Source: Paulinella micropora (lineage: Eukaryota; Cercozoa; Imbricatea; Euglyphida; Paulinellidae). From it: a DNA stretch of 64,000 bases. The notes under the pieces are model-generated. The model searched no databases, was not told the origin of the DNA, and worked only from the letters and a program-made list of their open reading frames with translations. Location of the stretch: the NCBI GenBank assembly GCA_019918135.1, contig WBZZ01002099.1, forward strand, positions 15,001 to 79,000. The letters run 5' to 3'. Positions 1-10,722 of this stretch are shown piece by piece; the stretch's first letter is position 1; each line of letters begins with the position of its first letter. A program made the position numbers and the translations under genes.

Positions 1-225
1 TTTCTGTTTTGGTTGGAATTTCAGTTTTGGTTGGAATTTTGATTTTGGGTGAAAATTTGAATTTTTCAAATTAACTGCTATATTCGTCCGCAAAATATCG
101 TAAATTTTCGCGAAATGTTACCGTTAAATTTGAAAATTTGAATTTTTGTCACAAAAATGAAAAACTGTCACAAAAATGAAAATCTGACACAAAAATGAAA
201 AACTAATTTTTGTTGTTGTCTTGAA

Positions 226-379
226 TGTCAACAGCAATACTTTATTGAGAAAAGGGCGCCAAGGGACTGCCCGATTATACACTAGGCCGGACATACGTAA
301 TGGCTCCGAGTCTAACGACACACATTACATATGCCGGCACATACTGACTATCCGGTTAATTATGTTAATAGGTCTAACA
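226..379 (-). repeat. Short LTR, left copy (3' LTR of copia-like element A)
   Basis: About 150 bp nearly identical to 10723-10871. Read on the minus strand both copies begin TGTTAGACC and end with CA, the usual LTR termini, and both carry CAATAAA near the end, a likely polyadenylation signal. The left copy has a small insertion (CGAGT-like) relative to the right copy. No matching target-site duplication is visible outside the two copies, so the pairing rests on sequence identity and on the copia-type pol lying between them in the correct orientation. Confidence 0.6.
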
Positions 380-713
380 CCTCCCTGGATCAAAGTAAAT
401 TATTAAATTAACTGTAGGTCTCAATATATCTATTCTGTGAAAATTATAAAAACACATACTTAAAACATAATAATATTATTACTCACTCTTACCCTCACTC
501 TCTCCAAGAGGTTATGTCGATGGTGGCTACCCTGCTTGCTAGAGCAAGTATGCATCAACTAGATTACACTGATACAGGGCAGCTCCCCCCAGTCAAGCTA
601 GGCCTGGTCGACGAGAAGAGGATTAGGTCCTACGCACCCCCTATCCTATGTCACAGTGAGTAACATTATGTATGTAACGCAAGTACTGTATGGTCATAAT
701 ACACACATAATAT

Positions 714-715
<2 letters not shown>

Positions 716-755
<40 letters not shown>
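716..755. repeat. (TA)n microsatellite
   Basis: About 20 uninterrupted TA dinucleotides, read directly. Confidence 0.95.
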
Positions 756-758
<3 letters not shown>

Positions 759-1150
759 CACGTAAGTAGCCATAATATATAAAAATAAGATATATAATAT
801 TGTATCCATCTGTACTGATCTATCAAAAGGTATGATGAACTTGAACTATATATATTACTTATCTATCCGGTAGTATGAATTTATAAATTTGATAGCGCTT
901 CCCGTAGAGTGGTATAAAAAGAACATAAAATAATATAATATATATATGAACAAAGACACGATATCTGTAATTATCGGCCTGTCTGGTACATCCGGCTGGT
1001 CTGACGTACTTCCGTGTTGACTCCCGTGTGGCACGTTCACCGACCAGCCGGACTCCATGTCGGCTTCTTATACATTTTATGTATGTAAGTGTATAGAGAT
1101 AGAAGTTGAAACGAAGCGAGCAAAGGGACGAGATCTACAATTAGTTATTT

Positions 1151-1190
1151 CAGGTTGAGAAACTGATAGGTAAATCAGTTTGACAACCTG
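1151..1190. repeat. Hairpin-forming inverted repeat
   Basis: CAGGTTG at the left pairs with CAACCTG at the right; inside, AAACTGAT pairs with ATCAGTTT around a 6-nt loop, with one 2-nt mismatch between the stems. The perfect 7- and 8-bp stems make this one of the strongest local hairpins in the AT-rich part. Function unknown. Confidence 0.7.
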
Positions 1191-1293
1191 AAGTACTAAT
1201 GTCTTTTCTGGCGCCAGAGCTCATTGCTCCTTCCATCATTCTGGGGCCGGTCACTCGCCACCGGGCCCAGTCTGTCGGCACTCGTCTATTCGT

Positions 1294-2983
1294 TCACCTG
1301 TACAACTTATGTGTAATATGCGAGAAAATTATTGTATTACATAACCCGGGAATATAAACGAAGTTCAAGATGGAACTCCAGCTATATGTACGTTTCATGT
1401 GTATATTCTTGTTCCGTAATATATACCTTTCTGCAAGCACGTGGTTCCGCGTTTCTGCTGACACAGCACTTAAGAAATGATATGTTGATTTCTTTTCCTT
1501 ATCAGGATTTCTGTCGGACTCTGCATCGTCTGCATCGTCTGTTTGCTCAGTGCAGGATGCTTCCTCTTTCTTGCGCTTGGAACGTAACCGCTTCATCCTC
1601 TCCTTGGAACTATCCATATCTTGCATCTGCTCATCTTCAGTTCGATGTTGCCTCTTTTTATTCATCCTTGCTCGCGCCTCTGCACGCTCTTCTTCCTGTC
1701 TCTCGGTCGTTTGTCCTTCACGTGCTGCCTGCATCCTTGCTCGCGCCTTTGCACACTCTTCTTCCCTTCTCTCGGCCGTTTGTCCTTCACGTGCTGCCTT
1801 CATCCCTGCTCGCGCCTCTGCACGCTCTTCTTCCCTTCTCTCGGTCGTTTGTCCTTCACGTGCTGCCTGCATCCCTGCTCGCGCCTTTGCACGCTCTTCT
1901 TCCCTTCTCTTGGTCGTTTGTCCTTCACGTGCTGCCTGCATCCTTGCTCGCGCCTCTGCGCGCTCTTTTCCCTTCTCTTGGTCGTTTGTCCTTCACGTGC
2001 TGTCTGCATCCCTGCTCGCGCCTCTGCACGCTCTTCTTCCTTGCTCTGTGCCGATAGTCTTTGACGTCTTGCTTGCATCCTTGCTCTTGCTTTTGCACGC
2101 TCCTCCTCTTTCGCCTCTTCAGACTGTCTTTGTCGCCACCTCGCTTTATTGCGTGCTTTACGTCTCTTTTTACTCTCCAGTCGCTTAGCCTCTAATTCCT
2201 TTATGATCCCTTGTAATGGATGTCCATGGTCTGCGATGTCTCTTTCTCCCAAATTCCCCTGGCTGTCTTCTCCTGCTAATGATGCCAAATAAGTCATTGT
2301 TAGTCAAAAAGGTTGGGTACGTAAGTATCATGTATGTGTGTAGACGTCTAAAAAAATGCGCAAAAGAGATGATGGGAGAAAGGACCTGATTGTTTGTTCT
2401 TCTTCTCGTCCCGCATATCTACAAGCGTCTGGTTAGCGTTTTCAACCACCGGCTGCGCTTCTTCAGAATGTGCTTGACTGCTCTCTCCTTCTCCTGCAAA
2501 AAACGTCAGTACGTATCGTTAGGTAAGGTAACTAGTGTAGATGTGTTGTTTAAGAATGCATAGTTCTTAGAAAGTCTTAGAAAAAGAAGTACCAGATTCT
2601 TCATTCTTCTTCTTATCGTTATCCCACAAATCTATCAGTGTCCGCATTCCCTTGTCAGCCATACGCTGTGCTTCTTCCTGCCATGCCCGCACCTGCTTTC
2701 TCCTGTGTTTGCGCTTTTTTGTTTTGCACTGTTGCTGCTTATTTTCCGACTTATGTTGCTTCTTGTCCTCCGACTTCGGTTCCTTCTTGTCTTTCAACTT
2801 CTTTGATGATCGTCTGGTTTTGCTTTTTGCTTTGTTGGCTGTTTTCTTTTTTCGTTTCTTTCCTCTTGGACTCTGTTCAGCGCTCCCCTCTGTGTTCTTC
2901 TTTCGCTTGCGAAGAACTTTGTCATGCAAAGTTCCTAAATGCAGTTTTGAATCAGCATTAGTGCTTGCATTAGCAGCTAGCAT
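1294..2983 (-). pseudogene. Candidate spliced gene with 23-residue STPR-like repeats
   Basis: Three exons can be traced on the minus strand: 2983-2593, 2493-2386 and 2272 downward. The introns (2592-2494, 2385-2273) begin GT and end AG, have CTAAC or CTGAC branch-point-like motifs, are 99 and 113 nt long, and share one phase, so the frame runs through. Exon 1 encodes a Lys-rich, probably nuclear N-terminus. Exon 2 resembles the end of exon 1 (both carry E-E-A-Q, then T-L-[IV]-D), suggesting exon duplication. Exon 3 encodes 7-8 tandem 23-residue units rich in Arg, Glu and Ala, matching the length and character of STPR DNA-binding repeats of insect FMBP-1. A 1-nt deletion near 1960-1966 breaks the repeat array. 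Function is inferred from the repeat alone. Confidence 0.5.
1655..2130 (-). repeat. 69-bp coding tandem repeat (23 aa units)
   Basis: About seven copies of a 69-bp unit encoding the pattern R-R-E-E-E-R-A-x-A-R-A-x-M-Q-A-A-R-E-G-Q-T. Central copies are nearly identical; outer ones are more diverged, the usual gradient in an expanding array. The copy around 1955-2020 lacks one base in the CTCTTCTTCC-like stretch, shifting the frame. Confidence 0.85.
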
Positions 2984-3127
2984 GGTTTTTTATAATTCTT
3001 TTCTCTTCCGTATCACCTGGTCAGAGATCCGAAACAAAGCATGACTAGAAACAAAACTTTCTAGTTCATTCTGCTTGTACCATACTGCATCGTCAGGAAA
3101 CTTTTGATTCCCTTTGTATTATAAGCC

Positions 3128-3950
3128 TTACCAATACGGGAATTGATCGGGTTTTATCCTGAATTTAGCGCAATTTTCCCTACTAAGCACAACGGAGATT
3201 TTTCCAGCCAGGTAATTGAATTTATCTACCGTTAAATGTATTTTGGTGAATACATCTGCGATATTTTCCTCCGTAGGGATCCGGAATAGTTTGAGCTTTC
3301 CTTCTCTCACGAGTTGCGCTAGAAGGTGGTACCGAACCTCTATGTGCTTGGTCCTAGCTTTCCCTAGTCCTCTCTCGGACAATAATATCGTTCCTTCGTT
3401 ATCCTCGAAGAGAGGAGTAGGGCCTTCAAGATTTATTCCGATATTCGTAAAGTTTGTTGTAATGCAAGGAGTTCTCTGACCGCCTCATTTGCTGAAACAG
3501 TCTCGGATTCTAATGTAGATTGAGCTATCATGGATTGCAGTTTAGAAAACCACGAAATTGGTATCCCGTTGAATAAGTAAACGTATCCGCATCTTGATTT
3601 TTGCGAGTTCTTGTCCCCCGCAAAATCCGAGTCTACGAATCCGACTATCGGCTGTTCCGCGATAATTCTGTCTACATTAGCGAGAACTGGCACGCTGAAC
3701 ATGTCCATTCCGGGTATTGCGGATTTTCCAATGATATCATCGATTGCGTTGGCCGCTGCGCAAGATTCCAGGTTAGGTTTCCAAGATTCCGGAGTTTTAG
3801 GGACCGAGAAATTAGTTTCTAGCAACTTCCGTAAATTTCGATCTCCTCTCCTGAAAAATTGCGCTCGCGGGGTCAGAAGCCACAAGAACATCCTGTGCAC
3901 CATAGCATAAGACATGTCCGGGTTAGGGACTTGGGGTACTTAGCTGCTAT
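3128..3950 (-). pseudogene. Copia-type RNase H region of element A
   Basis: Reading down the minus strand, one frame (3915-3433) encodes a D-S-D-F-A-G-D region, an S-W-x-S-K-x-Q stretch and the copia RNase H signature around S-T-x-E-S-E, followed in another frame (3382-3128) by T-K-H-I-E-V-R-Y-H and I-A-D-V-F-T-K, both highly typical of the Ty1/copia RNase H C-terminus. At least one frameshift (about 3383-3432) separates the halves, so no active enzyme is expected. Pol ends at 3128 with a stop. RNase H would remove the RNA strand from the RNA-DNA hybrid during reverse transcription. Confidence 0.85.
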
Positions 3951-4911
3951 ACTTAAAGGGCATATGAGAAGTGGCCGAGTGCGGACAGCCAAAAAGATAA
4001 GCATCCCTATCAGGCATCTAAGATCATAGCGTAATGGGCGATGGTCCTTCTATAGGGGAGCGGGGTTATCAGAAGTGAATGGCGTTTTAGCCGGTATCTC
4101 CTTCGTATAACCCAACTCCTCTAAGATCAACAACTCATACTTACGCTGATGGACAGTAATCCCCTTTCCAGTCTGAATGATCTGAATGTTTTGAATTCGG
4201 TGGCTTTGCCTAGGTCCTTGCACCGGAAGCCTCTCTTTTCGAACAACTTCACCATCTTGATGTGCCTTTCTTGTGATGCAGCGTGGCAGCCATCATCGAC
4301 GTGAAAGGACACCAGTTGGGTAGTTTGGGGGCTACTCCCATGCTTTACGAAAGAGGCCCTGTCTAGCGTGAGGGGCTTGAATTCGTGTTCAGTAATGAGC
4401 TCCCCAGACAGTACGTCGTACCAAAGACGGCCTGCCTCCGAATGACCGTATAGGGCCTTCTTCAGAAGCCAGACATAGTCTGCTGTCTGAAATTCGGCCG
4501 GCGGTTTGACATATATGTCATATGGGAGATTTGCGTGCAGATAAGCGGTCGTGAAATCAATCAGCCATATAAGTCTATTCCGAAAAAGGCTGCATAGGCT
4601 ACCATGAGCAAAATGGTCCTGTGCTGGGCTGTGGGAGAGTAAGTCTTTTTGGGGTTACCCTGAGCGTAAGCTTTCAGGAGGTCCCCTCTTAGGGTTATCC
4701 GGGCTTTGTGGAATTCATCCGCAGTATCTTGTTGTTTTACCGTATCTATCCATTTTATAGGAATGATTGGTGTGCCCGACATTTTCGCTTCGCTCACTTT
4801 TCGCCAAACAAAGGCTTTTAGTTCTTTGAGTTGTTCGAATTCCTTCTGTCTAGCTTGCTTACGGTCTTTTGGTTTTTGTACTACTGGGAATTTTGGGAAT
4901 TTCTCACTCAC
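3951..4911 (-). pseudogene. Copia-type reverse transcriptase of element A
   Basis: The N-terminal part (4911-4561) shows I-K-W-I-D and K-A-R-I-T-L-R-G-D, as in the copia finger region. After a 1-nt frame change near 4565 come I-D-F-T-T-A-Y-L-H-A, the copia equivalent of the first catalytic aspartate block, and K-K-A-L-Y-G. The active-site strand is F-H-V-D-D near 4300, matching the x-V-D-D of copia elements. Further frame changes follow around 4127 and 3951. The enzyme would copy element RNA into cDNA inside the particle; this copy is broken. Confidence 0.85.
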
Positions 4912-5041
4912 GAGACAATACTCCGCCCGATTTTCCTCCGGGGCACATACCTCGTCCTCTTTCCAGTGGTAATGTTTTCACTTGAAGTTTCCGCCTGTTC
5001 GTGTGATCTCCATCCCGGTTTATGTGCCGCTCTCTGCACCT

Positions 5042-5431
5042 CTACCCTCTCCCTCCCCCCCTCGACAAACGCAAATTCTGAGGTGACCTCAATCCCGGGA
5101 TCGTTAGTATTGAGGTCCGAATCAGGATTTTGTTGGTCGACAAGGGTGGTGGTGCGGTTGTGAATTTTTGCTCACGCGATTCGGGTATAGGTTCTGACTG
5201 TTGCGGGGCTTTGGCATAATTGACGATTTCTGTGTCTAATATCTTATTCGTAACGCCGTCGTCAAACAAGACACTATGCGCGGGAAAGCGTTTAGATTTA
5301 CGGGTAACGGAAGCAGACGGGGCTGTTGCTGTCCCCCGTCGTATCGCCGTCTCCCATTTATCCCCGTAAGTTAATCTAGCCCACTGCTCCCCGAAAGCCC
5401 TTGCCGGGATTTCCACATACGTTCCGGACAA
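5042..5431 (-). pseudogene. Integrase-RT linker of element A
   Basis: A 129-codon open stretch between the integrase C-terminus and the RT N-terminus, with no recognisable domain. It sits where copia elements carry a poorly conserved linker. Its frame is not continuous with either neighbour, so it is most likely a fragment of one decayed polyprotein. Confidence 0.45.
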
Positions 5432-5608
5432 CCGCTGTCTTTCTTTGGGCTTACGCCCCCTTCTTGCTTTCTTTATCTCCCCCTGCTCATCACTCGGCTG
5501 AGCAACTTTGGGACTCGGAGGCTCTAAGGGGGCGAGCTCGTGCTCACAAACACCGGTCCCTCTTCTGCCTCGCTATCCTCGTCAGTTTGCGGAGCGTGGA
5601 ATGACTCA

Positions 5609-6891
5609 TCAGGGGGGGATTCCAGAGTGAGGGTCAGTGGGAGGGGGATTTCCTACCGGGGGACTTCCTCCCCCTGCCGGAATCTCTCCTCCCGGGTCCT
5701 CCCCTGAAACGGTTCCTTGATCTTCTGGGGTCATTTGTTGCGATAGGGGAGGGGGGGGCTGTTGCCAATTAACAGAGAACATCTCACCCTCAACATCATC
5801 TCTTTCGAGAGACTTAGATGCCCCCCTCTTCCCCAGTCTCCAAACGTCAAAGATAACATCACGGACATTACCGCATATTTTCCTCGCAACCGGATCGTAT
5901 ACACAATAATATCCGTTGTTTCTTTCATACCCAAGAAATAAAACTTTCCTCCCCCTCTCACCTTTCCCCCTCTTTGCGTCTACTTTCATGTACGCCAAAC
6001 ATCCAATGGGGCGCAAATGACGCAAAAGGGGTTTTCTCTTATGAACAACTTCATAAGATTTCCCCTTAAAAGGGCCGCGGGCAAGAGGTAAGAGGTTGCC
6101 AAAATAAGTGGAAACTTTCTCCGTCTCAGTCCACATGGACTCAGGAAGATCGGCGTCGCTAAGAACCGCCCTTGTGGGTCCGCCGCACGTCTGGTGGGCT
6201 TGTTCTATTTTAGCGACCGCCTGTTTCTCCCCCGTCGGAGCCTTAAGGAGGACTGGTTGATTTGTGTCAATCCAAGTCTGAAACTTCCTGTACTTACCAT
6301 TATTCATATTCATGGTCACAAGTCAAGAATTTCACTTTTCTTCCTGTATGCCGTTCGAAGAAGGCAACGGCCTTTAAGGAAGCATGTGAAAAACTCATTC
6401 TTATGTCTCAGATAATAGTCTAACTCAAACCCAGATGCAAGACATTTGACGGTGAATTTGTATTTTTTCCCGTCCCACGATAAGGTATTCCACCAACCCT
6501 GAGTATCCATTGATATATGGACCCCAGGGTGGCGTTCTACCGCATGGTGGTTGTCTTTGAAATGGGGCACTCTCTTTATCTTGTTCTTTAAGCACCACTC
6601 GCATCTCATTACTCGTTCTCTCCACTCCCTCCCCACTATCTTTACTCCCATATAGTTGGCCATTCCTTCCATGGCTTTTACCCCTCTGTGCTTACACATA
6701 CAATGGAACACAGTGGCATGTATGTTTTCATGATAGTGAGGACGAACGACAGGACATAAAGCTTTACTACCTAGCTCTTTATCTCCCTTACTCTCAGCCC
6801 TCTCATCTTTCTCATGATCTATCTCAGTAGAGTAGGGTACGTATGTATTAGGTACGTCACATCGCCAACCACAAATAGACGGTGACAACAA
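5609..6891 (-). pseudogene. GAG-pre-integrase and integrase of element A
   Basis: The first part (6891-6316) has a His-His...Cys-x2-Cys zinc region (H-E-N-I-H ... R-C-E-W-C) and H-I-S-M-D, the first catalytic Asp. The frame breaks at about 6316-6350; across the break lies T-C-D-H-E, a plausible second Asp. Then A-K-I-E supplies a plausible third acidic residue, and the copia integrase C-terminal signature follows (L-R-P-I-G-C-L-A-Y, F-L-G-Y-E, Y-Y-C-V-Y-D-P, R-D-V-I-F-D). The enzyme would insert cDNA into the genome. At least one frameshift inactivates it. Confidence 0.85.
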
Positions 6892-6951
6892 ACAGTATAC
6901 GTCATGGTATGTAGGTGGGTTGGTTTTCTGAGAAAGATGAGAGGTGGGTTG

Positions 6952-7725
6952 TCAAGCTAGTCCCCCCGAGTCCGACGTGACACTGTCATCATCGTCGGGC
7001 TCGGAGGTCTCACTTGTGACGGAGGGCGTAGTAGTAGAGGGACCTGTGGGCTCATACCACTCGTTAGGATTGAGAGGTGGGGTGCCCGGGGCATCAAACA
7101 CCGTCAAGTGGTTTGGGAGTGCTCTCCCTCTAGCCACGATTTGGTCTTCCGTGATAAGAATGGGCTTTCTGAGCACTATCACTTGATTGTTTTGGTGTAT
7201 GACGGCAAAACCCTTACGAACCCATGCTGAAGTAGCCACTAACCCGTATTTTAGGTGCGGGCTGTAGGTAGTGTGGGCATCAAGGACATTGACTTCTTCC
7301 CCATGAGCTCCCGACAGATTCATTAAAGCCTTCCCTTTGTACTCAGTTCTAATGCTTCCCTTTGCTATGCGGAATTTCTGTGGAGCCCTCTTAAGACTGA
7401 CAAACGTAGACCTATATGGGGACTGTGTTTCGCTTGCACCACTATCGTCTACCCACACTATATTGCTGCTGTCAGTTATGTGATCAGAGCTATTATCCAT
7501 CAACATGATAGAGCATTCAGAGTGTGGTTTGTCTTGTTCGGGGAATGAAGTGGTGGTGTCTGTGTCTGATGGGCTTTGGGGTTCGTCTTCTTCTGGAGGT
7601 GTCACTCCACCCAACACATCCTCGAGATCCTCTACCTCCTTTACCATGTAAGGGAAAGATGAAACGATGCCTCGTGCAAACGGGTTGTTGTGTCTGGTAG
7701 CAAGGGTAAGGACGCAATCATGCAT
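6952..7725 (-). pseudogene. Copia-type aspartic protease of element A
   Basis: A 257-codon open frame containing W-V-D-D-S-G-A-S near 7430-7450, the usual D-S-G-A catalytic loop of copia proteases. About 90 residues on, a K-G-F-A-V-I ... V-I-V-L-R block matches the pre-integrase region after the protease. The last part is acidic and Ser/Thr-rich. It lies between the gag-linker frame upstream (about 7641) and the integrase zinc region downstream (6891), with frame changes at both sides. Confidence 0.75.
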
Positions 7726-8694
7726 GGCGTTACATATAATTCTGTATAGAATTCATCATATTCCCCCTCCTGGCTCGTAATCAACCCGTCTGTCACTGTT
7801 CTACTCTTAAGCCCCTGCTTGAGAGCAGTAACCAAACGTTGTATTTCTTCAATAGGGGGTAGTCCTCCACCTTTTAACACTCGTTTTCCGTCCCTTATCC
7901 AAACGTTACTATCCTCAGCTCTACCTGGCTCTCCTTCTTCAATGACCTCAGGGGGTCCAAATAAAGGTGATGAGGTTGTATTAGATAGTGCAGTGGTAGG
8001 TTGAGAAGACGAAGTGTGAGTCAAAGTTGGTACGGACAAAATAGGTACAGACAATCTACCCTCTACTGCTTTCCCTGCTCCTACTCCTACTCCCCCTACT
8101 CCTACTTCTCCTACTCTCACTCCTACTCCCCCTGCTCCTACTCCCCCTACTCCTTCCCTATTTCTCCCACTCCCTCTATGGATGTAGTAGTAGTAGTAGT
8201 AGTAGTAGTAATAGGTGTGCAAAGAGATGTAGTTGCGATGTTGGATTGAGCAGGATTGATGCTTTCTTTCCACAAAGTGATGTGTATAAACAAAGTGGCG
8301 GGTTCGTAATACATAGCATCATGGGGGGGAAAGCAACCCTAGGTTCAGTTTTTCCCTGTACTTGCTCAATATCTCCCCTCTTCCTTTCTTGATCAACATG
8401 AAGCGAGCAAAAGTCATGGTCTATCAGTCTAGCAGCACACTTCCCACCCTGCACCCCCTTTCTCGCCGCTCCCAGTCTCCACGAACACCTAACTCCAGGT
8501 GTATCTGGCACTGTCGCCTCACACTGCTTACTGCTTGTGACATGACAGTCAACTGTACGTACTGGTCTACTGTGGAGGTTGAGGGGTGGGCCACCTACTT
8601 CTCGTAACGTGACTGGGTTGTATTTTTTCACGAGTAATTTTACGTACCCTACCCTTGTACGTCTGCAGGGGAGTTGGGTCGCCAGCCATATCAA
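7641..8694 (-). pseudogene. Gag C-terminal region with CCCH-type zinc motif, element A
   Basis: Two overlapping frames (8694-8176 and 8273-7641) continue gag. The first holds C-x15-C-x9-C-x2-H at 8488-8399, ending F-C-S-L-H. It resembles the short C...G-x-x-C...C-x-x-H fingers found in many eukaryotic and viral proteins rather than the C-x2-C-x4-H-x4-C knuckle of most Gags. The second has a Gly/Val repeat (about 8160-8060) from a GA/CCT-type minisatellite, then an ordinary-looking segment. A (TAG)n tract (8184-8211) sits at the overlap, so replication slippage may explain a frame change there. Confidence 0.55.
8184..8211. repeat. (TAG)n microsatellite
   Basis: Nine or so uninterrupted GTA/TAG units, read directly, between two decayed gag frames of element A. 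Confidence 0.9.
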
Positions 8695-10384
8695 GGGTGG
8701 TCAAAAACTTATTCTCGCGAAGGGGTGGAATAGTGGGGCGAGTGTGTATGGAGTCGTTTTGTGTAGATGATGCATGTCCTTTCTGCTCTCCTCTACGCAC
8801 ACCACCCTCAACACCTCCTCCCCCTCTACTTCTTGCGCCAGGTGGCTTAGATGCGTGAGATAAAAGTGACATGGGGGTGTTGGTTGAAGATGGGGGGTTG
8901 TCTTCCTCGATGCTCATACCACTGTCATCTTCTAGGGTGTTAGTTGAGAGTGGAATGTCATCTTCCTCGACATACATACCACTATCATCTTCTCTTACTC
9001 TCTCCATCATCATAATGGCCAAGTGGTGGATCCCCAACTCACCATCCACTTCTGATTCCTCTTCAGACTCAGAAGGAGATTGGTTAGTTGGGGGTTCATC
9101 TTCTTCTTCACTTTCAGAGTGAGAGGGTGAGTTAGAGGAGTCGGATGATTCAGCGTTTAAGCTTATCATTTTCTTCTTTTTAATGAAGTCTGCTGCTTTC
9201 ATCTTTCGTCCCTCTCCTCTGCTGCCTTCCTTCTTCTTCTTCTTTGCTCCTTCTCCTTCTTTCTTTTTGTGTCTGTCTGTCTTCTCACTCTGACTGTCCT
9301 CTCTTTTCTCCTTCCCACGCAACTTCTCAGAGACCCTAGTTCTCCTTCTTATGGGCATTTCAAGGGACCGTGTCCGTCCTTGGGACAGTCCTTGAGTTGA
9401 CACCTGACTAGCATAGAGTTTACGCATTCTAGTTTCTGATACGTTGCTCTGAGCTAGCTGCTCTACTACCTTGATAAATTCAGGCAGCTTGGGCCTTTGA
9501 GTAGGTAAGAGAGGATACCAAGTGTTACGATAGTAGGCTTGATAGACAGGTAGGTGTTTTAATTTCTTCATGATCATGCCTGTCTTCATCATCTCTGGTA
9601 TCACTCCCATCGTCTTCTCCTGTGTTTTGATAGTCGCGAGATAGTCAGCTAGCCAGCTACTCACCTCACTAACCTTCTTAGGGTATGAATGGTATAGCTT
9701 TTCCTGGTCCTCTTCAAACCTTATGAGGTCAAGACCTCCATAATTTTTTTTGAGGGCGAGGAAACACTTTACACCGTCCGTATCCCCCTGCCTCATTATA
9801 GTCATCACCTTCCTATCGTGAGCACATGATTGAAGTAGGAAAGCATAGAGCAATCTGTTTAGCTTAGCTTCTTTCTCTTTCATGTAATATCTGGCTCCCA
9901 CTTGTAATGCAAATAGCGGCGACGATTTACTCCCCCCCGTCAACACTGGTATTTTGGATTTTTGGTCCGTAGGTATAGCAGTGGCGGGGGCAGAGGCAGT
10001 TCTTGCACTTGCAGTTTCTTTACCCTTTTCTTTCTTTCCCTTGTCTTTATCCTCTACCTTTACTACTACTGTCTCCTCTTCGTCTTCTTCGTCTCCCTCT
10101 TCCTTTGCAGGTGATTTGAAGGGTGCATCTGAAGGGGATTCAGGTCGTGCAGGTAGTTGTATAGGTTTGGCTAAGGGATGAGTCTCAAAGCCCGGAATTA
10201 TGGAAAGGATTTCTGGGTGTGTGACACCTATAACTGGTGTAAAGGTGTACTCAAACAACTCCCATTCTTTTCCATGATTGAACTTTGGAGGGTCTAGCCT
10301 CATTTTTACTAAGTCAGAACCTTGATACGCCATATTGTTCGGGCGTACCAAGGGCGGAAGGTAGGAGGGAGGCTCGACTACCAA
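8567..10384 (-). CDS. Gag of copia-like element A
   Basis: A 605-codon open frame from an ATG at 10384. Residues about 150-330 form a helical capsid-like core, including W-L-A-D-Y-L and M-I-M-K-K-L-K-H-L-P, in the position and style of copia Gag (UBN2-type). Before it lies an acidic Lys/Glu/Pro-rich segment; after it a long Lys-rich and Glu/Ser-rich tail, probably disordered. No zinc knuckle is present in this frame; the zinc motif follows in another frame at 8399-8488. It would form the particle shell. This is the best-preserved frame of element A. The family match is judged by position and motif style only. Confidence 0.65.
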   Translation of the reverse strand: MVVEPPSYLPPLVRPNNMAYQGSDLVKMRLDPPKFNHGKEWELFEYTFTPVIGVTHPEILSIIPGFETHPLAKPIQLPARPESPSDAPFKSPAKEEGDEEDEEETVVVKVEDKDKGKKEKGKETASARTASAPATAIPTDQKSKIPVLTGGSKSSPLFALQVGARYYMKEKEAKLNRLLYAFLLQSCAHDRKVMTIMRQGDTDGVKCFLALKKNYGGLDLIRFEEDQEKLYHSYPKKVSEVSSWLADYLATIKTQEKTMGVIPEMMKTGMIMKKLKHLPVYQAYYRNTWYPLLPTQRPKLPEFIKVVEQLAQSNVSETRMRKLYASQVSTQGLSQGRTRSLEMPIRRRTRVSEKLRGKEKREDSQSEKTDRHKKKEGEGAKKKKKEGSRGEGRKMKAADFIKKKKMISLNAESSDSSNSPSHSESEEEDEPPTNQSPSESEEESEVDGELGIHHLAIMMMERVREDDSGMYVEEDDIPLSTNTLEDDSGMSIEEDNPPSSTNTPMSLLSHASKPPGARSRGGGGVEGGVRRGEQKGHASSTQNDSIHTRPTIPPLRENKFLTTLDMAGDPTPLQTYKGRVRKITREKIQPSHVTRSRWPTPQPPQ

Positions 10385-10450
10385 TGTTGCTTTCTCTGTA
10401 GGTAGAGAAGCGAGATGGAGTTAGGAAATGGTTAGTTATACTAGCGACTA

Positions 10451-10611
10451 GGTGGCAGCCTTCCGCACAGTCCACTGAGTGTAACTGGTGGTAGCCTTCC
10501 GCACACACACCAGACTGGTGGTAGCCTTCCGCACACACACCAGATTTGAATATTTGGTGACGGCCTTCCGCACGTACACCTGTTTGTATTTTCGGTGGCA
10601 GCCTTCCGCAC
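10451..10611 (-). repeat. Five copies of an 18-bp repeat in the element A leader
   Basis: GGTGGYAGCCTTCCGCAC or close variants occur at 10451-10468, 10487-10504, 10517-10534, 10556-10573 and 10594-10611, separated by 12-21 bases of unrelated sequence. The block lies between the right LTR (10723) and the gag start (10384), so it would be in the 5' leader of the element RNA, where packaging and dimerisation signals usually lie. Confidence 0.85.
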
Positions 10612-10722
10612 GCCCCGATAGTACGTAATAAGTGAATAAAGTCTACTAGACCTAACGTTCACGCTACAAGGCTGAGACTATAACCTGTGAGACTAACTTA
10701 ATAATCTGCCGTATACTTGCTG

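Larger units (their letters stand above)
380..1293. other. Non-coding stretch with (TA)n and hairpins
   Basis: No supported gene. It holds a (TA)n tract at 716-755, an inverted repeat with 11-bp arms (991-1001 and 1042-1052), and a strong 40-nt hairpin at 1151-1190. Position suggests the 3' untranslated part of element A or downstream sequence of the STPR-like gene. Confidence 0.4.

Noticed and set aside
1332..2188. Plus-strand frames over the 69-bp repeats
   Set aside because: A repeat with a unit length divisible by three keeps several frames open; the minus strand has the splice sites, start codon and STPR-like pattern.
10451..10611. CRISPR-like array (18-bp repeats with spacers)
   Set aside because: Repeats vary, spacers are 12-21 bases of uneven length, and the block lies in a retrotransposon leader.
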